The notes: generated by a model not told the origin, from the letters alone. A stretch of 64,000 nt of DNA from CAVOAK01 sp963664465 (GCA_963664465.2 CAXXSU010000011.1:124001-188000), one strand, 5' to 3'; positions 44,390 to 53,650 are shown, numbered from the stretch's first letter. Translations and numbers: made by a program.

Positions 44390-45328
44390 TCACACTCCCC
44401 TTCGCACCAGCTCACGCCCGTAGATCTGCTCCAGGGCGTAGTACGTGAGTTGGGGGCAGTTTTTCTTCAATCCCTCGTGTACAGCGTCGCACACGGAGTA
44501 GCCTTTGACGGGTTCGTTGCCTCCGTCAGAATCGGGGTCCCTAGGACATGTCGGTACTCTGTTTCTGGTCGCAGTCAACCCCGATTCGGAAACCCACGGT
44601 AGATTGCCAATCCAACAAATAATCAGCGTAATCAGCAAGGTCTGGTGTTGCTTTACAGGTCGGTTGACGCGCTGCTTCGATAGCCTTCCTGCATCGCGAA
44701 GCCCTACCCACTCCTTGAGCAACGGTGGCATCGCGTTTTCCTGCGCGATGTAGGTCTCCGCAAGCATCCCCAGAGCGCGCCGGAAGGTCGGGTCGCGGGC
44801 TTCATTGGCAACAACGTGGGTAAGGGTCTCCGGCCGTTTGATCAGCGTCGTGCAGATGATCGCGGCCAATTGCTCCACCTGCTCGATGTCTGGAGCCGGC
44901 AATCCCTGTTGCCCGAGATGGAGCGCACCTGCCCAATGACGCGCGATGATGACAGCCAAGCCGAAGGCAGTTTTCTTGGACAGGGCAGCCTCCGAAGGGC
45001 GGTCGTCCATGAGGTAGTCGCGTACGAGGCACGGCTCGCAGAGCCCTGCTAGGTCGCCAAGACCGGCATCCTCCAGTCGTCTCTCGTCTTCATCCTGCAA
45101 CGCCCACGTCTCAAGGCGGGCGTTGCCGGTTTCAGCCAAGCCGGGCACCCGTCCGCAACGCAAACAGGCGTTGCGCTCGGCCGCACATTCATCGCAGATC
45201 CCCGGTGGCGGGGTGTCGTTGCCGAATTGGAATTCCAGCCATTCCCGGTTGGCCGGCATCTGCAGAACGCCGCCTTCGCCGAAGGTGCGGTCGCAACACC
45301 AGCATCGAAGCTGCGTAGATGAAACCAT
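44390..45328 (-). CDS. cysteine-rich hypothetical protein of the island
   Basis: A 312-residue protein I do not recognise. The N-terminal 100 residues have several zinc-ligand-like pairs (CWCCDRTFG, ICDECAAERNACLRCG, LCEPCL). A helical middle follows (TAFGLAVIIARHWAGAL, EQLAAIICTTLIKRPETL). After a Lys/Arg-rich stretch comes a hydrophobic LLITLIICWIGNLPW and a C-terminal VCDAVHEGLKKNCPQLTYYALEQIYG. It starts 24 bp upstream of the P4-type integrase start side and reads in the same direction. It may be a regulator or accessory of the island; nothing more specific is visible. Confidence 0.6.
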   Translation of the reverse strand: MVSSTQLRCWCCDRTFGEGGVLQMPANREWLEFQFGNDTPPPGICDECAAERNACLRCGRVPGLAETGNARLETWALQDEDERRLEDAGLGDLAGLCEPCLVRDYLMDDRPSEAALSKKTAFGLAVIIARHWAGALHLGQQGLPAPDIEQVEQLAAIICTTLIKRPETLTHVVANEARDPTFRRALGMLAETYIAQENAMPPLLKEWVGLRDAGRLSKQRVNRPVKQHQTLLITLIICWIGNLPWVSESGLTATRNRVPTCPRDPDSDGGNEPVKGYSVCDAVHEGLKKNCPQLTYYALEQIYGRELVRRGV

Positions 45329-45351
45329 CGCTCGACCCAGTCAGGCGATGG

Positions 45352-46554
45352 TCATCCGCGGGCATCTTCCACGGTTCGGGCCATAGTCACAACCTTGCCT
45401 CCGTCTCCCTCCAGGTAAGCCGCCCACTGCTCCATCAGCGCACGTCGCTTCTCAAGCAGCGGCGAGCGGGCATAGGCATTCTCGACGGCGTTGCCCACGG
45501 CATGGGCCAGACTCAACTCCATGACAGCATGCGGAGCGTCGGTGCACTCAGCTGCCCAATCGCGGAAACTCGACCGGAAGCCATGGACGGTCGTACGGTC
45601 TCCCAAGCCGACTGCCCGAAGCGACTTCGTCAACGTCATGTCTGATAAAGGGCGGCCGGGCTTGGATGGGGAAGGGAAGATCAGGTCCGAATCGTCTCGC
45701 AAGGGGTGCGTCTGTTCGAGGACGCCCAGAGCCGCGTCAGACAGCGGCACGCGATGCTCCACAGCGCCTTTCATGCGCTCGGCAGAAATACGCCACTCTC
45801 GGCGCTCAATATCGATCTCGCTCCACGTTGCACCTCGAGCCTCGCCCGAACGCGCAGCGGTCAAGACCAAGAACCGAAAGCACGCCTTGGCTGCAAGGGA
45901 CGCCTTGGACGCAGCCACGACTTCCAGGGCTGGCGGCACCTCCTGATAGGGCAGGGCACGAAAATGCGCCTTCACCCTGGGCATGGGCGGGAGCGCTCCG
46001 TCTATCATATCACCGGCAACATTGTGCTCAACAAAGCCATGCGCCAAACACCAGCGCAGGATGGCGCGGATACGCTGGCGCACCCTTCGGGCGGTCTCCG
46101 GCTTAGATCCCCATATCGGTGCCAGAACGCGAAGCATGTCACTGCGGTCGATGCGATCGACGGCCATGTCGCCGATGACCGGGAAGGCGTGACGTTCGAG
46201 CGACTGCAGCCAACCAGTGGTGTGCTTGCCATTTCGCCAGCGCGGCAGATTCGCCTCATGCACGCGCAGGGCCGCCTCGCGAAACGCCGGGGTGTGAGCT
46301 CTACGCTTTTCCGCGAGCGGATCACGTCCTTCAGCTACTGCAGTGCGGTTTGCGTCGGCGTGCAGGCGTGCCTTGGCGAGCGAAACGGTCGGGTAGCCGC
46401 CCAATCCGATATCGCGTCGGCGGCCATCGATCGAAATTCGCTGTATCCATCCCTTTGATCCGCCGGGCGCGACACGCAGGTAGAGGCCGCGGCCATCGCC
46501 GTGCAGTCCCGTCTTGGTGGTCGTCTTGATCTTTGCTGCAGTGAGCTTGAACAT
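45352..46554 (-). CDS. P4-type tyrosine integrase of the genomic island
   Basis: An intact 400-residue integrase. The DUF4102 arm domain (TGLHGDGRGLYLRVAPGGSKGW, RRDIGLGGYPTVSLAKAR) is followed by the SAM-like domain and the catalytic domain with Arg in LTAARSGEARGATWSEID, HGFRSSFRDW (HxxR), LAHAVGNAVENAYARS (H and the nucleophile Tyr). It sits 142 bp from the 3' end of tRNA-Ser, the usual layout when the tRNA end is the attachment site. It most likely integrated the region to its left. Confidence 0.93.
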   Translation of the reverse strand: MFKLTAAKIKTTTKTGLHGDGRGLYLRVAPGGSKGWIQRISIDGRRRDIGLGGYPTVSLAKARLHADANRTAVAEGRDPLAEKRRAHTPAFREAALRVHEANLPRWRNGKHTTGWLQSLERHAFPVIGDMAVDRIDRSDMLRVLAPIWGSKPETARRVRQRIRAILRWCLAHGFVEHNVAGDMIDGALPPMPRVKAHFRALPYQEVPPALEVVAASKASLAAKACFRFLVLTAARSGEARGATWSEIDIERREWRISAERMKGAVEHRVPLSDAALGVLEQTHPLRDDSDLIFPSPSKPGRPLSDMTLTKSLRAVGLGDRTTVHGFRSSFRDWAAECTDAPHAVMELSLAHAVGNAVENAYARSPLLEKRRALMEQWAAYLEGDGGKVVTMARTVEDARG

Positions 46555-46695
46555 ACGCTCTGCCCATCATTGTGCCCAACACTAGGAGTGAGAATATAGG
46601 GCTGTCCATGAGCACACTCAAGAACAGTATAACCATGAATCCCCATAAATATTGGGATGATATGGAGTTCTCTGAAAACATATGGAAATCGGGAG

Positions 46696-46784
46696 TGGCG
46701 GAGGGTGTGGGAATCGAACCCACGCAACGGTGTTACCCGTTGACGGATTAGCAATCCGCTGCATTACCGCTCTGCCAACCCTCC
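46696..46784 (-). tRNA. tRNA-Ser(GCT), probable attB of the island
   Basis: Minus strand, 89 nt, starting GGAGGGTTGGCAGAGCGG and ending with encoded CCA. The anticodon stem is CGGAT/ATCCG around TTGCTAA, giving anticodon GCT (serine AGC/AGU). A long variable arm (CAACGGGTAACACCGTTG) is typical of serine tRNAs. The P4-type integrase lies just beyond its 3' end. I found no second copy of the tRNA 3' end in the window, so the other attachment site is lost or outside. Confidence 0.95.
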
Positions 46785-46835
46785 GCAGCTTCGAATGACC
46801 ATATGAGGCTCGACAGAATTCTGTCAACGCGAGCC

Positions 46836-47459
46836 TTAGGTGTTCGTGAAGGCCATTGCCCGCTTGACCGCCGGGCGCGATGCGACCGCATCAATCCAGC
46901 GGTCGAGATGGGGATAGTCGCCAAACTCGATGTCTTGGTTTCTGCGGCTCGTGACCCAGGGAAATGTCGCGATGTCGGCGATCGTATATTCCTGGCCGGC
47001 AAGATAGGGCACCTCGGCAATGCGCCGGTCGATCACACCGCAGAGCCGGTAGCTTTCCTTTTCGTAGCGCTCGATGGCGTATGGGACCTCATCGTCAATA
47101 AACCGGAAGTGGTTGGATTGCCCGAACATCGGGCCGACGCCACCCATCTGGAACATCAGCCATTCCAGTGTCGCAATCCGCTCGCGCGGCTCCTGCGGCA
47201 TAAACCGGCCATGCTTCTCCGCGAGATAAATCAGTATGGCGCCGGACTCAAAGACCGAAACCGGCTCGCCACCGGGCCCATCCGGATCGATGATTGCCGG
47301 GATCTTGTTGTTCGGCGAGATCTTCAGAAAGGCGGGATCATGCTGTTCGCCCTTGCCGATATGGATCGGGAAAACTTCGTAGGGCAACTCAAGCTCTTCG
47401 AGGATGATCAAAGCCTTGCGGCCATTTGGCGTGGGCCAGGAATGTAGCTCGATTGTCAT
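46836..47459 (-). CDS. glutathione S-transferase (YfcG/Nu-like) 1
   Basis: A 207-residue GST. The thioredoxin-like N-terminal domain (IELHSWPTPNGRKALIILEELELPYEV, NNKIPAIIDPDGPGG, VFESGAILIYLAEKHG) is followed by the helical domain (YTIADIATFPWV). The SPNNKIPA/ESGAI pattern matches YfcG/Ure2-like enzymes, which use a Thr/Asn rather than Tyr active site and reduce disulfides. It follows a paralogue on the same strand (90-bp gap), so the pair arose by duplication. Confidence 0.9.
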   Translation of the reverse strand: MTIELHSWPTPNGRKALIILEELELPYEVFPIHIGKGEQHDPAFLKISPNNKIPAIIDPDGPGGEPVSVFESGAILIYLAEKHGRFMPQEPRERIATLEWLMFQMGGVGPMFGQSNHFRFIDDEVPYAIERYEKESYRLCGVIDRRIAEVPYLAGQEYTIADIATFPWVTSRRNQDIEFGDYPHLDRWIDAVASRPAVKRAMAFTNT

Positions 47460-47549
47460 GAGTCGCTGTTCCTCGGAATCGGAATGTCAGGGCACCTGCC
47501 CCGCTTGGCCGTATCACGCCGCAGATAATGGACGGTAGTTTGTGCGTGT

Positions 47550-48248
47550 TCAGCGCCGGGCGTACTGGGCGGCGCCAAACATGTTTTCGCGTTCCTCGTC
47601 GGTCATTTCGCCCTGCCTCCGGGCCTCGGCCAAGACGGCAACGCCGCGCACAACTGCAGGCCTCGCCTCTATTGTCTCGAACCACTTCTTGAGCTGAGGA
47701 AACTCGTTCAGGTCCTGGCCCTGACGCTCGTAACTGCGGAGCCATGGAAAGATGGCGATATCGGCGATCGTATAGTCGTCGCTTGCAATCCACGCACTTT
47801 CCTTCAGGCGCTTATCGATCACGTTGTAGATCCGCCCCGCCTCGTTGGTATAGCGGTCGACCGCGTATTGCAGGTTGTCCTGGGCATATCCACGAAAATG
47901 ATGCGCCTGACCGAGCATCGGCCCGACACTGCCCATCTGGAACATCAGCCATTGCATAACGGCGTAGCGGCCGCGCATGTCCTGCGGCATCAGGTGACCC
48001 GACTTTTCGGCGAGGTAGAGCAAGATGGCCGCAGACTCGAAAATCGCGATTGGTTTGCCCTCCGGACCATCGGGATCGACCATCGCCGGCATCTTGTTGT
48101 TGGGGCTGATCTTCAAAAATTCGGGGTCGAATTGGTCGCCCTTGCCAATATTTATCGGTATGACGTTGTAGGGCAGCTCGAGCTCCTCGAGCATGATATG
48201 GACCTTATGCCCGTTGGGCGTCGGCCACGTGTAGAGGTCAATCATCAA
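47550..48248 (-). CDS. glutathione S-transferase (YfcG/Nu-like) 2
   Basis: A 232-residue paralogue of the neighbouring GST: IDLYTWPTPNGHKVHIMLEELELPYNV, SPNNKMPAMVDPDGPEG, IFESAAILLYLAEKSG, DDYTIADIAIFPWL. It has a 25-residue C-terminal extension (MTDEERENMFGAAQYARR). It is probably in one transcript with the downstream copy. The start ATG GATT-type (MMIDLY) may be either of two adjacent Met codons. Confidence 0.9.
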   Translation of the reverse strand: MMIDLYTWPTPNGHKVHIMLEELELPYNVIPINIGKGDQFDPEFLKISPNNKMPAMVDPDGPEGKPIAIFESAAILLYLAEKSGHLMPQDMRGRYAVMQWLMFQMGSVGPMLGQAHHFRGYAQDNLQYAVDRYTNEAGRIYNVIDKRLKESAWIASDDYTIADIAIFPWLRSYERQGQDLNEFPQLKKWFETIEARPAVVRGVAVLAEARRQGEMTDEERENMFGAAQYARR

Positions 48249-48477
48249 TACCCTCCCCTGGAGTATTCGCTTGAAGGAAAACCGGATTACGGTTGGCGCG
48301 CATTAGGCGACGAAACACAAGCCGGCACAAGCGTCGGTGTGCGATTGCGCGCTATGCTTATCCCGACAAATACCTAACGGCAGGCAAAAAGTGACCTACG
48401 AGCGGATTGACGCTTGCCGGGTTATGCGGACGCATCAGGTTAGGACTATCAAGGGCATCATTCAGGGAGGGTTAGCA

Positions 48478-48834
48478 ATGGCCAATCCGGTGGTTCATTT
48501 CGAAATCCACGGCAGCGACAGCAAGCGGCTTATTGACTTCTACGGCGGTGTATTCGGCTGGGAGGCAAACGCCGACAACCCGCAAAACTACGCGCTCATC
48601 GAGAAAGGCGCTGCGCGTGGTATCGGTGGCGGGCTTGCGCAGAGCGACAGGGCACCGGCAGTGATGATCTACATCGAAGTCGACGACCCGCAGACCACGC
48701 TCGACAAGATCGTCGAGGCCGGCGGCACCACGGTGATGCCGGCACAGGAGGTCGAGGATGTCGGGGTCACAATAGCGATCTTTGCGGACCCGGACGGCAA
48801 CAATATCGGGCTCGTCAAGACCCACGCCACATAG
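48478..48834 (+). CDS. VOC family (glyoxalase-like) protein
   Basis: A 118-residue single VOC module pair: PVVHFEIHGSDSKRLIDFYGGVFGWEA, then MIYIEVDDPQTTLDKIVEAGGTTV and IAIFADPDGNNIGLV. Metal-ligand positions (His 6, Glu near the end) are partly kept. Such proteins include glyoxalases and dioxygenases; the substrate is unknown. I start at MANPVVHF (48478) after AGGGAGGG, not 47 codons upstream. Its end overlaps the convergent small gene by 20 bp. Confidence 0.85.
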   Translation: MANPVVHFEIHGSDSKRLIDFYGGVFGWEANADNPQNYALIEKGAARGIGGGLAQSDRAPAVMIYIEVDDPQTTLDKIVEAGGTTVMPAQEVEDVGVTIAIFADPDGNNIGLVKTHAT

Positions 48835-49042
48835 ACTCGCCTAGACGCTTCACACCGGGACTCGCGAGGAACTTCTGCAGCGTCTCCGCGCTCCACGGGC
48901 GGCCGCGGCGCGAGGTCACGCCACGCGCATTCAACGCCTCCGCCAGCGCCGCTCTGTCGCTGCCAACCGTCGCTTGCGCGTCAGCTATCTCGCTGAGAAT
49001 ATGGCGAACGAAGGCCTCATGCTCGGCATTCCGGGCGGCCAA
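48815..49042 (-). CDS. small recombinase-like helix-turn-helix protein
   Basis: A 75-residue protein: a helical N-terminus (AEHEAFVRHILSEIADAQATVG) followed by RAALAEALNARGVTSRRGRPWSAETLQKFLA, which matches the HTH subdomain of large serine recombinases (LNxRGxxxxxGxxWsxxTV). It has no catalytic domain. It follows gatB by 5 bp on the same strand, so it is probably co-transcribed with gatCAB. Its function is unknown. Confidence 0.7.
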   Translation of the reverse strand: MAARNAEHEAFVRHILSEIADAQATVGSDRAALAEALNARGVTSRRGRPWSAETLQKFLASPGVKRLGESMWRGS

Positions 49043-49047
49043 GGCGG

Positions 49048-50502
49048 CTACGCCTTCAGTTTCTCGCGCAACACCTGGTTGACCATCTGCGGGTTGGCCT
49101 TGCCCTGCGTTGCCTTCATGACCTGCCCAACGAACCAGCCGATGACCTTCTCGTTGCCAGCGCGATATTTCTCAACCTGGCTTGCGTTGTCGGCAATGAT
49201 TTGGTCGACAACGGCCTCGATTGCGCCGGAGTCCGTCATTTGCTGCAGGCCCTTGTCCTCGACAATTGCCGACGCCGCCTTGCCGGTCTTGAACATCTCG
49301 TCGAAGACATCCTTGGCGATGCGTCCGGAGATCGTGTTGTCGGCCATAAGGTCGATGAGGCCGCCGAGCGCCGCAGCCGAAACCGGCGACATTGAGAGCT
49401 CGATACCGCCCTTGTTTAAGCGTCCAAACAACTCGGACACGACCCAGTTCGCCGTCTGTTTCGCGTCACGCCCCTTGGCAACCGTTTCGAAATAGTCGGC
49501 CGTGTCGCGTTCGGCGACGAGTACGCCAGCATCATAAGCCGAAAGCCCGTAGTCAGACATGAATCGTGCCTTCTTAGCGTCGGGCAGTTCGGGCAGCGTT
49601 TTCTTGAGTTTCGTCACATAGTCGTCGGTCAACTCCAACGGCAGCAGGTCGGGATCAGGAAAATAGCGGTAGTCGTGGGCCTCTTCCTTCGAGCGCATCG
49701 GCCGCGTCGTCCCCTCGCCCGAATCGAACAGCCGGGTTTCGAGTGCGACCTCGCCGCCGTCCTCTATCAGCTCGACTTGGCGTCTCGCCTCGTAGTCGAT
49801 GGCTTGGCGCAAGAACCGCAGGGAATTGATGTTCTTGATCTCGCAGCGCGTCCCCAGAGGCTCGCCCGGGTGACGAACCGAGACGTTGGCATCGACCCGC
49901 AGTGAGCCTTCCTGCATGTTGCCATCGCAGGATCCGACGTAGCGCAAAATTGAGCGCAGCTTTGCGACATAGGCCGAAGCCTCTTCGGCAGTCCGCAAAT
50001 CCGGCTTGGAAACAATCTCCATCAGGGCGACACCGGCGCGGTTGAGGTCGATGTAGGATTTGGTGGGATGCTGGTCGTGCAGCGACTTGCCGGCATCCTG
50101 CTCCATGTGCAGACGCTCGATGCCGACCTTCTTCGTCACGTCGTCCGGCAGGTCGACCTCGACAACGCCTTCGCCAACAATCGGTTTCTCGAACTGCGAA
50201 ATCTGGTAGCCCTGTGGCAGATCCGGATAAAAGTAGTTCTTACGGGCGAACACGGAGCTGTAATTGACCTCGGCATTGAGCGCGAGCCCAGTGCGCACAG
50301 CCTGTTCCACGCAGGCCTCGTTGATGACCGGCAACATGCCCGGCATGGCTGCATCGACCAGACTGACATGAGCGTTGGGTTCGGCGCCGAATTTGGCCGA
50401 GGCACCCGAAAAAAGTTTGGCGCCGCTGACGATCTGCGCGTGGATCTCCAAGCCGATGACGACCTCCCAGTCGCCCGTGCGTCCTTTTATCAGATCCGAC
50501 AT
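49048..50502 (-). CDS. gatB: Asp-tRNA(Asn)/Glu-tRNA(Gln) amidotransferase subunit B
   Basis: The kinase/tRNA-binding subunit of GatCAB, which converts misacylated Glu-tRNA(Gln) or Asp-tRNA(Asn). It has the cradle-domain motifs VVIGLEIHAQI near the start, FYPDLPQGYQISQ, RLHMEQDAGKSLHD and SYIDLNRAGVALMEIVSKPD, with the C-terminal GatB/YqeY domain. I start at MSDLIKGRTG (50502); the frame upstream overlaps gatA. Length is 484. It is the last gene of gatC-gatA-gatB. Confidence 0.95.
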   Translation of the reverse strand: MSDLIKGRTGDWEVVIGLEIHAQIVSGAKLFSGASAKFGAEPNAHVSLVDAAMPGMLPVINEACVEQAVRTGLALNAEVNYSSVFARKNYFYPDLPQGYQISQFEKPIVGEGVVEVDLPDDVTKKVGIERLHMEQDAGKSLHDQHPTKSYIDLNRAGVALMEIVSKPDLRTAEEASAYVAKLRSILRYVGSCDGNMQEGSLRVDANVSVRHPGEPLGTRCEIKNINSLRFLRQAIDYEARRQVELIEDGGEVALETRLFDSGEGTTRPMRSKEEAHDYRYFPDPDLLPLELTDDYVTKLKKTLPELPDAKKARFMSDYGLSAYDAGVLVAERDTADYFETVAKGRDAKQTANWVVSELFGRLNKGGIELSMSPVSAAALGGLIDLMADNTISGRIAKDVFDEMFKTGKAASAIVEDKGLQQMTDSGAIEAVVDQIIADNASQVEKYRAGNEKVIGWFVGQVMKATQGKANPQMVNQVLREKLKA

Positions 50503-50518
50503 CGCGTCCGCTCCCCCA

Positions 50519-52006
50519 CTAGGTGCTGCTGCCAGCCATGACCTGCGGCAGCGCATCGAAGCCAGCCGACGCCTCCAGCACATGGGCGGCCCGCAGTACA
50601 GTTTCTTCGTCGAACACCCGGCCAATCAGCTGCAAGCCCAATGGCAAGCCCTCCGCGCTGAGCCCCGCGGGCACCGAGATAGCCGGCAGACCGGCCAGAC
50701 TCGCCGGACCGGTGAACACGTCGTTCAGATACATGGCGATCGGGTCGTCCATCTTCTCGCCCTGGGCAAAGGCAGCATTTGGCGCCGTCGGCGCAAGCAC
50801 CACGTCAACCTTGTCCCAGGCTGTGCGGAAATCGTCGGCAATCCGCGTGCGCACCTTTTGCGCCTTGAGATAATAGGCATCGTAGTAGCCAGCACTCAGC
50901 ACATAGGTACCAATCAAAATCCGGCGCTTGACCTCGGCGCCGAAGCCTTCAGCACGCGTATTCTCGTACATCTCCTGAATCGTGCCACCGTCAACGCGCA
51001 GTCCATAGCGCACCCCGTCGTAGCGCGCGAGGTTCGAGGAGGCCTCCGCCGGCGCGACGATATAGTAGGTTGGCAATGCGTATTTCGTGTGTGGCAACGA
51101 GATCTCGACGATCTCGGCACCGGCGCTCTTCAGCCAGTCGATGCCTCCTCGCCACAACGCTTCGATCTCAGCCGGCATGCCCTCGACCCGATATTCCTGC
51201 GGCACGCCAACGCGAAGACCGCGCACATCGCCTGTCAACGCCGCTTCGTAATCCGGAACCGGACGATCGACGCTTGTAGAATCCTTTGAGTCGTAACCGG
51301 CCATCGCGCCAAGCATGATTGCCGCATCTCTGACCGTGCGGGTTAGCGGCCCCGCCTGATCGAGCGATGAGGCAAAGGCGACGATGCCCCAGCGTGAACA
51401 GCGGCCGTAGGTTGGCTTCAGGCCGACAATGCCGGTGAAACTGGCTGGCTGGCGGATCGATCCACCGGTGTCGGTCCCGGTCGCTGCAATCACGGCGCGC
51501 GCGGCGACCGCCGCCGCCGAGCCGCCGGAAGAGCCGCCGGGCACCAGCTTGGTTTCCGGGTCGCCGGAGCGTTTCCACGGGTTTTCGACCGGTCCGTAGT
51601 AGCTGGTCATGTTGGACGAGCCCATGGCGAATTCATCCATGTTCAGCTTGCCCAGCATCACCGCACCGGCACGCCACAGATTGGCCGTCACCGTCGATTC
51701 GTAGGGCGGTTTGAATCCGTCGAGAATATGGCTGCCAGCGGTCGTCAGGACGCCTTCGGTACAGAACAGATCCTTGACGCCTATCGGGATGCCCTCCAAA
51801 GCGCCGGCCTCGCCGCGTGCTCGCCGCTCGTCCGACTGGGCGGCCTGCTCAAGTGCACGTTCCGGTGTTTCCGTAATCCAGCAATTGAGTTGCCGCGTCG
51901 CCTCGACCGCCGCGATATGCGCGGTCGTGAGTTCGCGGGCCGTGAACTCGCCCTTGGCAAGCCCATCGCGTGCCTGCTCGATTGTTACGCCAACGAGCTC
52001 AGCCAT
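50519..52006 (-). CDS. gatA: Asp-tRNA(Asn)/Glu-tRNA(Gln) amidotransferase subunit A
   Basis: The glutaminase subunit that supplies ammonia to GatB. It is an amidase-signature protein: catalytic Lys in GIPIGVKDLFCTEG and the Ser-cisSer-Lys region in VPGGSSGGSAAAVAARAV, with TDTGGSIRQPASFTG. Length (495) is standard. Its start overlaps the gatC stop by one base, so translation is coupled; gatB follows after 16 bp. Confidence 0.96.
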   Translation of the reverse strand: MAELVGVTIEQARDGLAKGEFTARELTTAHIAAVEATRQLNCWITETPERALEQAAQSDERRARGEAGALEGIPIGVKDLFCTEGVLTTAGSHILDGFKPPYESTVTANLWRAGAVMLGKLNMDEFAMGSSNMTSYYGPVENPWKRSGDPETKLVPGGSSGGSAAAVAARAVIAATGTDTGGSIRQPASFTGIVGLKPTYGRCSRWGIVAFASSLDQAGPLTRTVRDAAIMLGAMAGYDSKDSTSVDRPVPDYEAALTGDVRGLRVGVPQEYRVEGMPAEIEALWRGGIDWLKSAGAEIVEISLPHTKYALPTYYIVAPAEASSNLARYDGVRYGLRVDGGTIQEMYENTRAEGFGAEVKRRILIGTYVLSAGYYDAYYLKAQKVRTRIADDFRTAWDKVDVVLAPTAPNAAFAQGEKMDDPIAMYLNDVFTGPASLAGLPAISVPAGLSAEGLPLGLQLIGRVFDEETVLRAAHVLEASAGFDALPQVMAGSST

Positions 52007-52293
52007 TATTCTATGACTTTCGGCACGGTATAGAATCCGTGGGCGGCTTCCGGTGTGTTCAGCAGAAGTTCGTCTTCGAGGGCACCTTCGGTTACCTCGT
52101 CATTGCGCATATGCAGGGTTGTTTCCGCCGCCGACGTCATCGGCTCCACACCCTCGGTATCGACCTCCGACAATGCTTCAACCCAGCCGATAATATTGGA
52201 GAGTTCGCCGGCAAGTCCGTCGAGCGCCGCCTCTTCTATGCCCATACGCGCGAGGCTCGCCACCTTTTGCACCGTTGTTCGGTCAAGCGCCAT
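52006..52293 (-). CDS. gatC: Asp-tRNA(Asn)/Glu-tRNA(Gln) amidotransferase subunit C
   Basis: A 95-residue helper subunit that stabilises GatA-GatB. Typical pattern: VQKVASLARMGIEEAALDGLAGELSNIIGWVEALSEVDTEGVEPM. First gene of the gatCAB operon, divergent from ruvX with about 220 bp between the starts. Confidence 0.94.
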   Translation of the reverse strand: MALDRTTVQKVASLARMGIEEAALDGLAGELSNIIGWVEALSEVDTEGVEPMTSAAETTLHMRNDEVTEGALEDELLLNTPEAAHGFYTVPKVIE

Positions 52294-52511
52294 CCTGGCC
52301 GTCTCCCTGTCTGCTGGCCGTGCTCTACGCCCGGCTTGAATGCGTTGAAATCCGCGGCAGACCGTAACATCGTCCCACGCGGAACAGCAAGCTCATGACA
52401 CACAGCGAAGCGCGTGTCCGTTGCGCCGGCCGCCGCCCGCGACTAGCTTCCCCCAATTCCAAGCAGGGTCACCCAATCCGGCCCGAACCAACCAGGCGCA
52501 AGACCCACGAA

Positions 52512-52979
52512 ATGTCGATCTGCACACTCCAGGAGCTCAAAGCTCAGTTGCCCAGTGGCAGACGGTTGCTTGGTCTCGACGTCGGCACGAAGACCGTGGG
52601 GCTGGCTTTATCCGACCCTTCGCATACGGTCGCCAGCGCGCTGCAAACGATCCGCCGGACGAAATTCACGCGGGACGCGCAAGCGCTCGAGGCCGTCATT
52701 TCCGAGCATGCCGTCGGTGGTCTCATCGTCGGATTGCCGCTCAACATGGACGGCAGCGAGGGCCGTGCCTGCCAGTCGGTACGGCAGTTTGCGACAAACT
52801 TGCTTGAGCGGATCGATCTGCCACTCGCCTTTCATGACGAACGGCTCTCGACCGCGGCGGTTGAACGCATGCTCGTCAAGGAGGCCGACTTGACGCGAAA
52901 GCGCCGCGCCAAGGTCGTCGACAAGGCCGCCGCCGCCTATATTCTGCAAGGTGCGCTCGATCAGGCACAGCGCGCATGA
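52512..52979 (+). CDS. ruvX: Holliday junction resolvase-like nuclease RuvX/YqgF
   Basis: RNase H-fold nuclease implicated in 16S rRNA 5' maturation and recombination. The motifs are RRLLGLDVGTKTVGLALSD near residue 17, GGLIVGLPLNMDGSEG, and PLAFHDERLSTAAVERML, with the final Asp in KVVDKAAAAYILQGALD. Length is 155 from the ATG at 52512; the frame is open upstream, but that part is not family-like. Confidence 0.93.
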   Translation: MSICTLQELKAQLPSGRRLLGLDVGTKTVGLALSDPSHTVASALQTIRRTKFTRDAQALEAVISEHAVGGLIVGLPLNMDGSEGRACQSVRQFATNLLERIDLPLAFHDERLSTAAVERMLVKEADLTRKRRAKVVDKAAAAYILQGALDQAQRA

Positions 52980-53038
52980 TAGAACGGTAGCCTGGAAGAC
53001 GACGCCTCGACTTGCAAGCCCGGAGATGGACTAGAACG

Positions 53039-53650
53039 ATGGCGAATATCGGCAAGCTGCGACACTTCATTCAAGAGATGACGCGCGTCGTCGAAGAGGT
53101 CGGCGATGATGAACCGATGCTCGTTGCACGCGCCCGTCCGCTACTGGCCGATCTCGTGGCAAAAGACGATTGGCTGCCCGACGCCTTTGCCACGGCGGAT
53201 CCGGAGCGCTACCAGCAGTTCCTCTTATACTGCGATCCCCATGAACGCTTCTCCGTCGTCAGCTTCGTCTGGGGGCCAGGACAGAAAACACCGGTCCATG
53301 ACCACACCGTCTGGGGTCTGATCGGCATGCTGCGCGGGGCGGAAAACTCGACAAACTACGAGCTTGGCAGCGATGGCACTGGCCTCGTCGAAACCGAGGT
53401 CATGCATCTCAAGCCAGGCGATGTGACGGCGGTCTCGCCAACCGTCGGCGACATTCATGCGGTCGAGAACTCCTACAATGACCGCGCATCGATCAGTATC
53501 CACATTTACGGCGCAAATATTGGTGCGGTTGAGCGCCACCTCTACGAACCGAAGACTGGCAAGGCGACGCTCCTGGTGACCGGTTACACCAATACCGAGA
53601 CACCAAATATCTGGGATCGTTCGGAAGACGTGCGGGCTGCAGCGAGCTGA
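53039..53650 (+). CDS. cysteine-dioxygenase-type thiol dioxygenase (cupin)
   Basis: A 203-residue cupin of the CDO I family. The metal-binding motif PVHDHTVWGLIGMLRG (His-x-His) and GDIHAVENSYNDRASISIHIYG (third His) are clear, as is YCDPHERFSVVSFVWGPGQ. Family members oxidise cysteine or 3-mercaptopropionate to the sulfinate. Bacterial proteins of this length and pattern are often mercaptopropionate dioxygenases, but the substrate cannot be fixed here. It lies 51 bp upstream of a CoA-transferase gene on the same strand. Confidence 0.85.
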   Translation: MANIGKLRHFIQEMTRVVEEVGDDEPMLVARARPLLADLVAKDDWLPDAFATADPERYQQFLLYCDPHERFSVVSFVWGPGQKTPVHDHTVWGLIGMLRGAENSTNYELGSDGTGLVETEVMHLKPGDVTAVSPTVGDIHAVENSYNDRASISIHIYGANIGAVERHLYEPKTGKATLLVTGYTNTETPNIWDRSEDVRAAAS

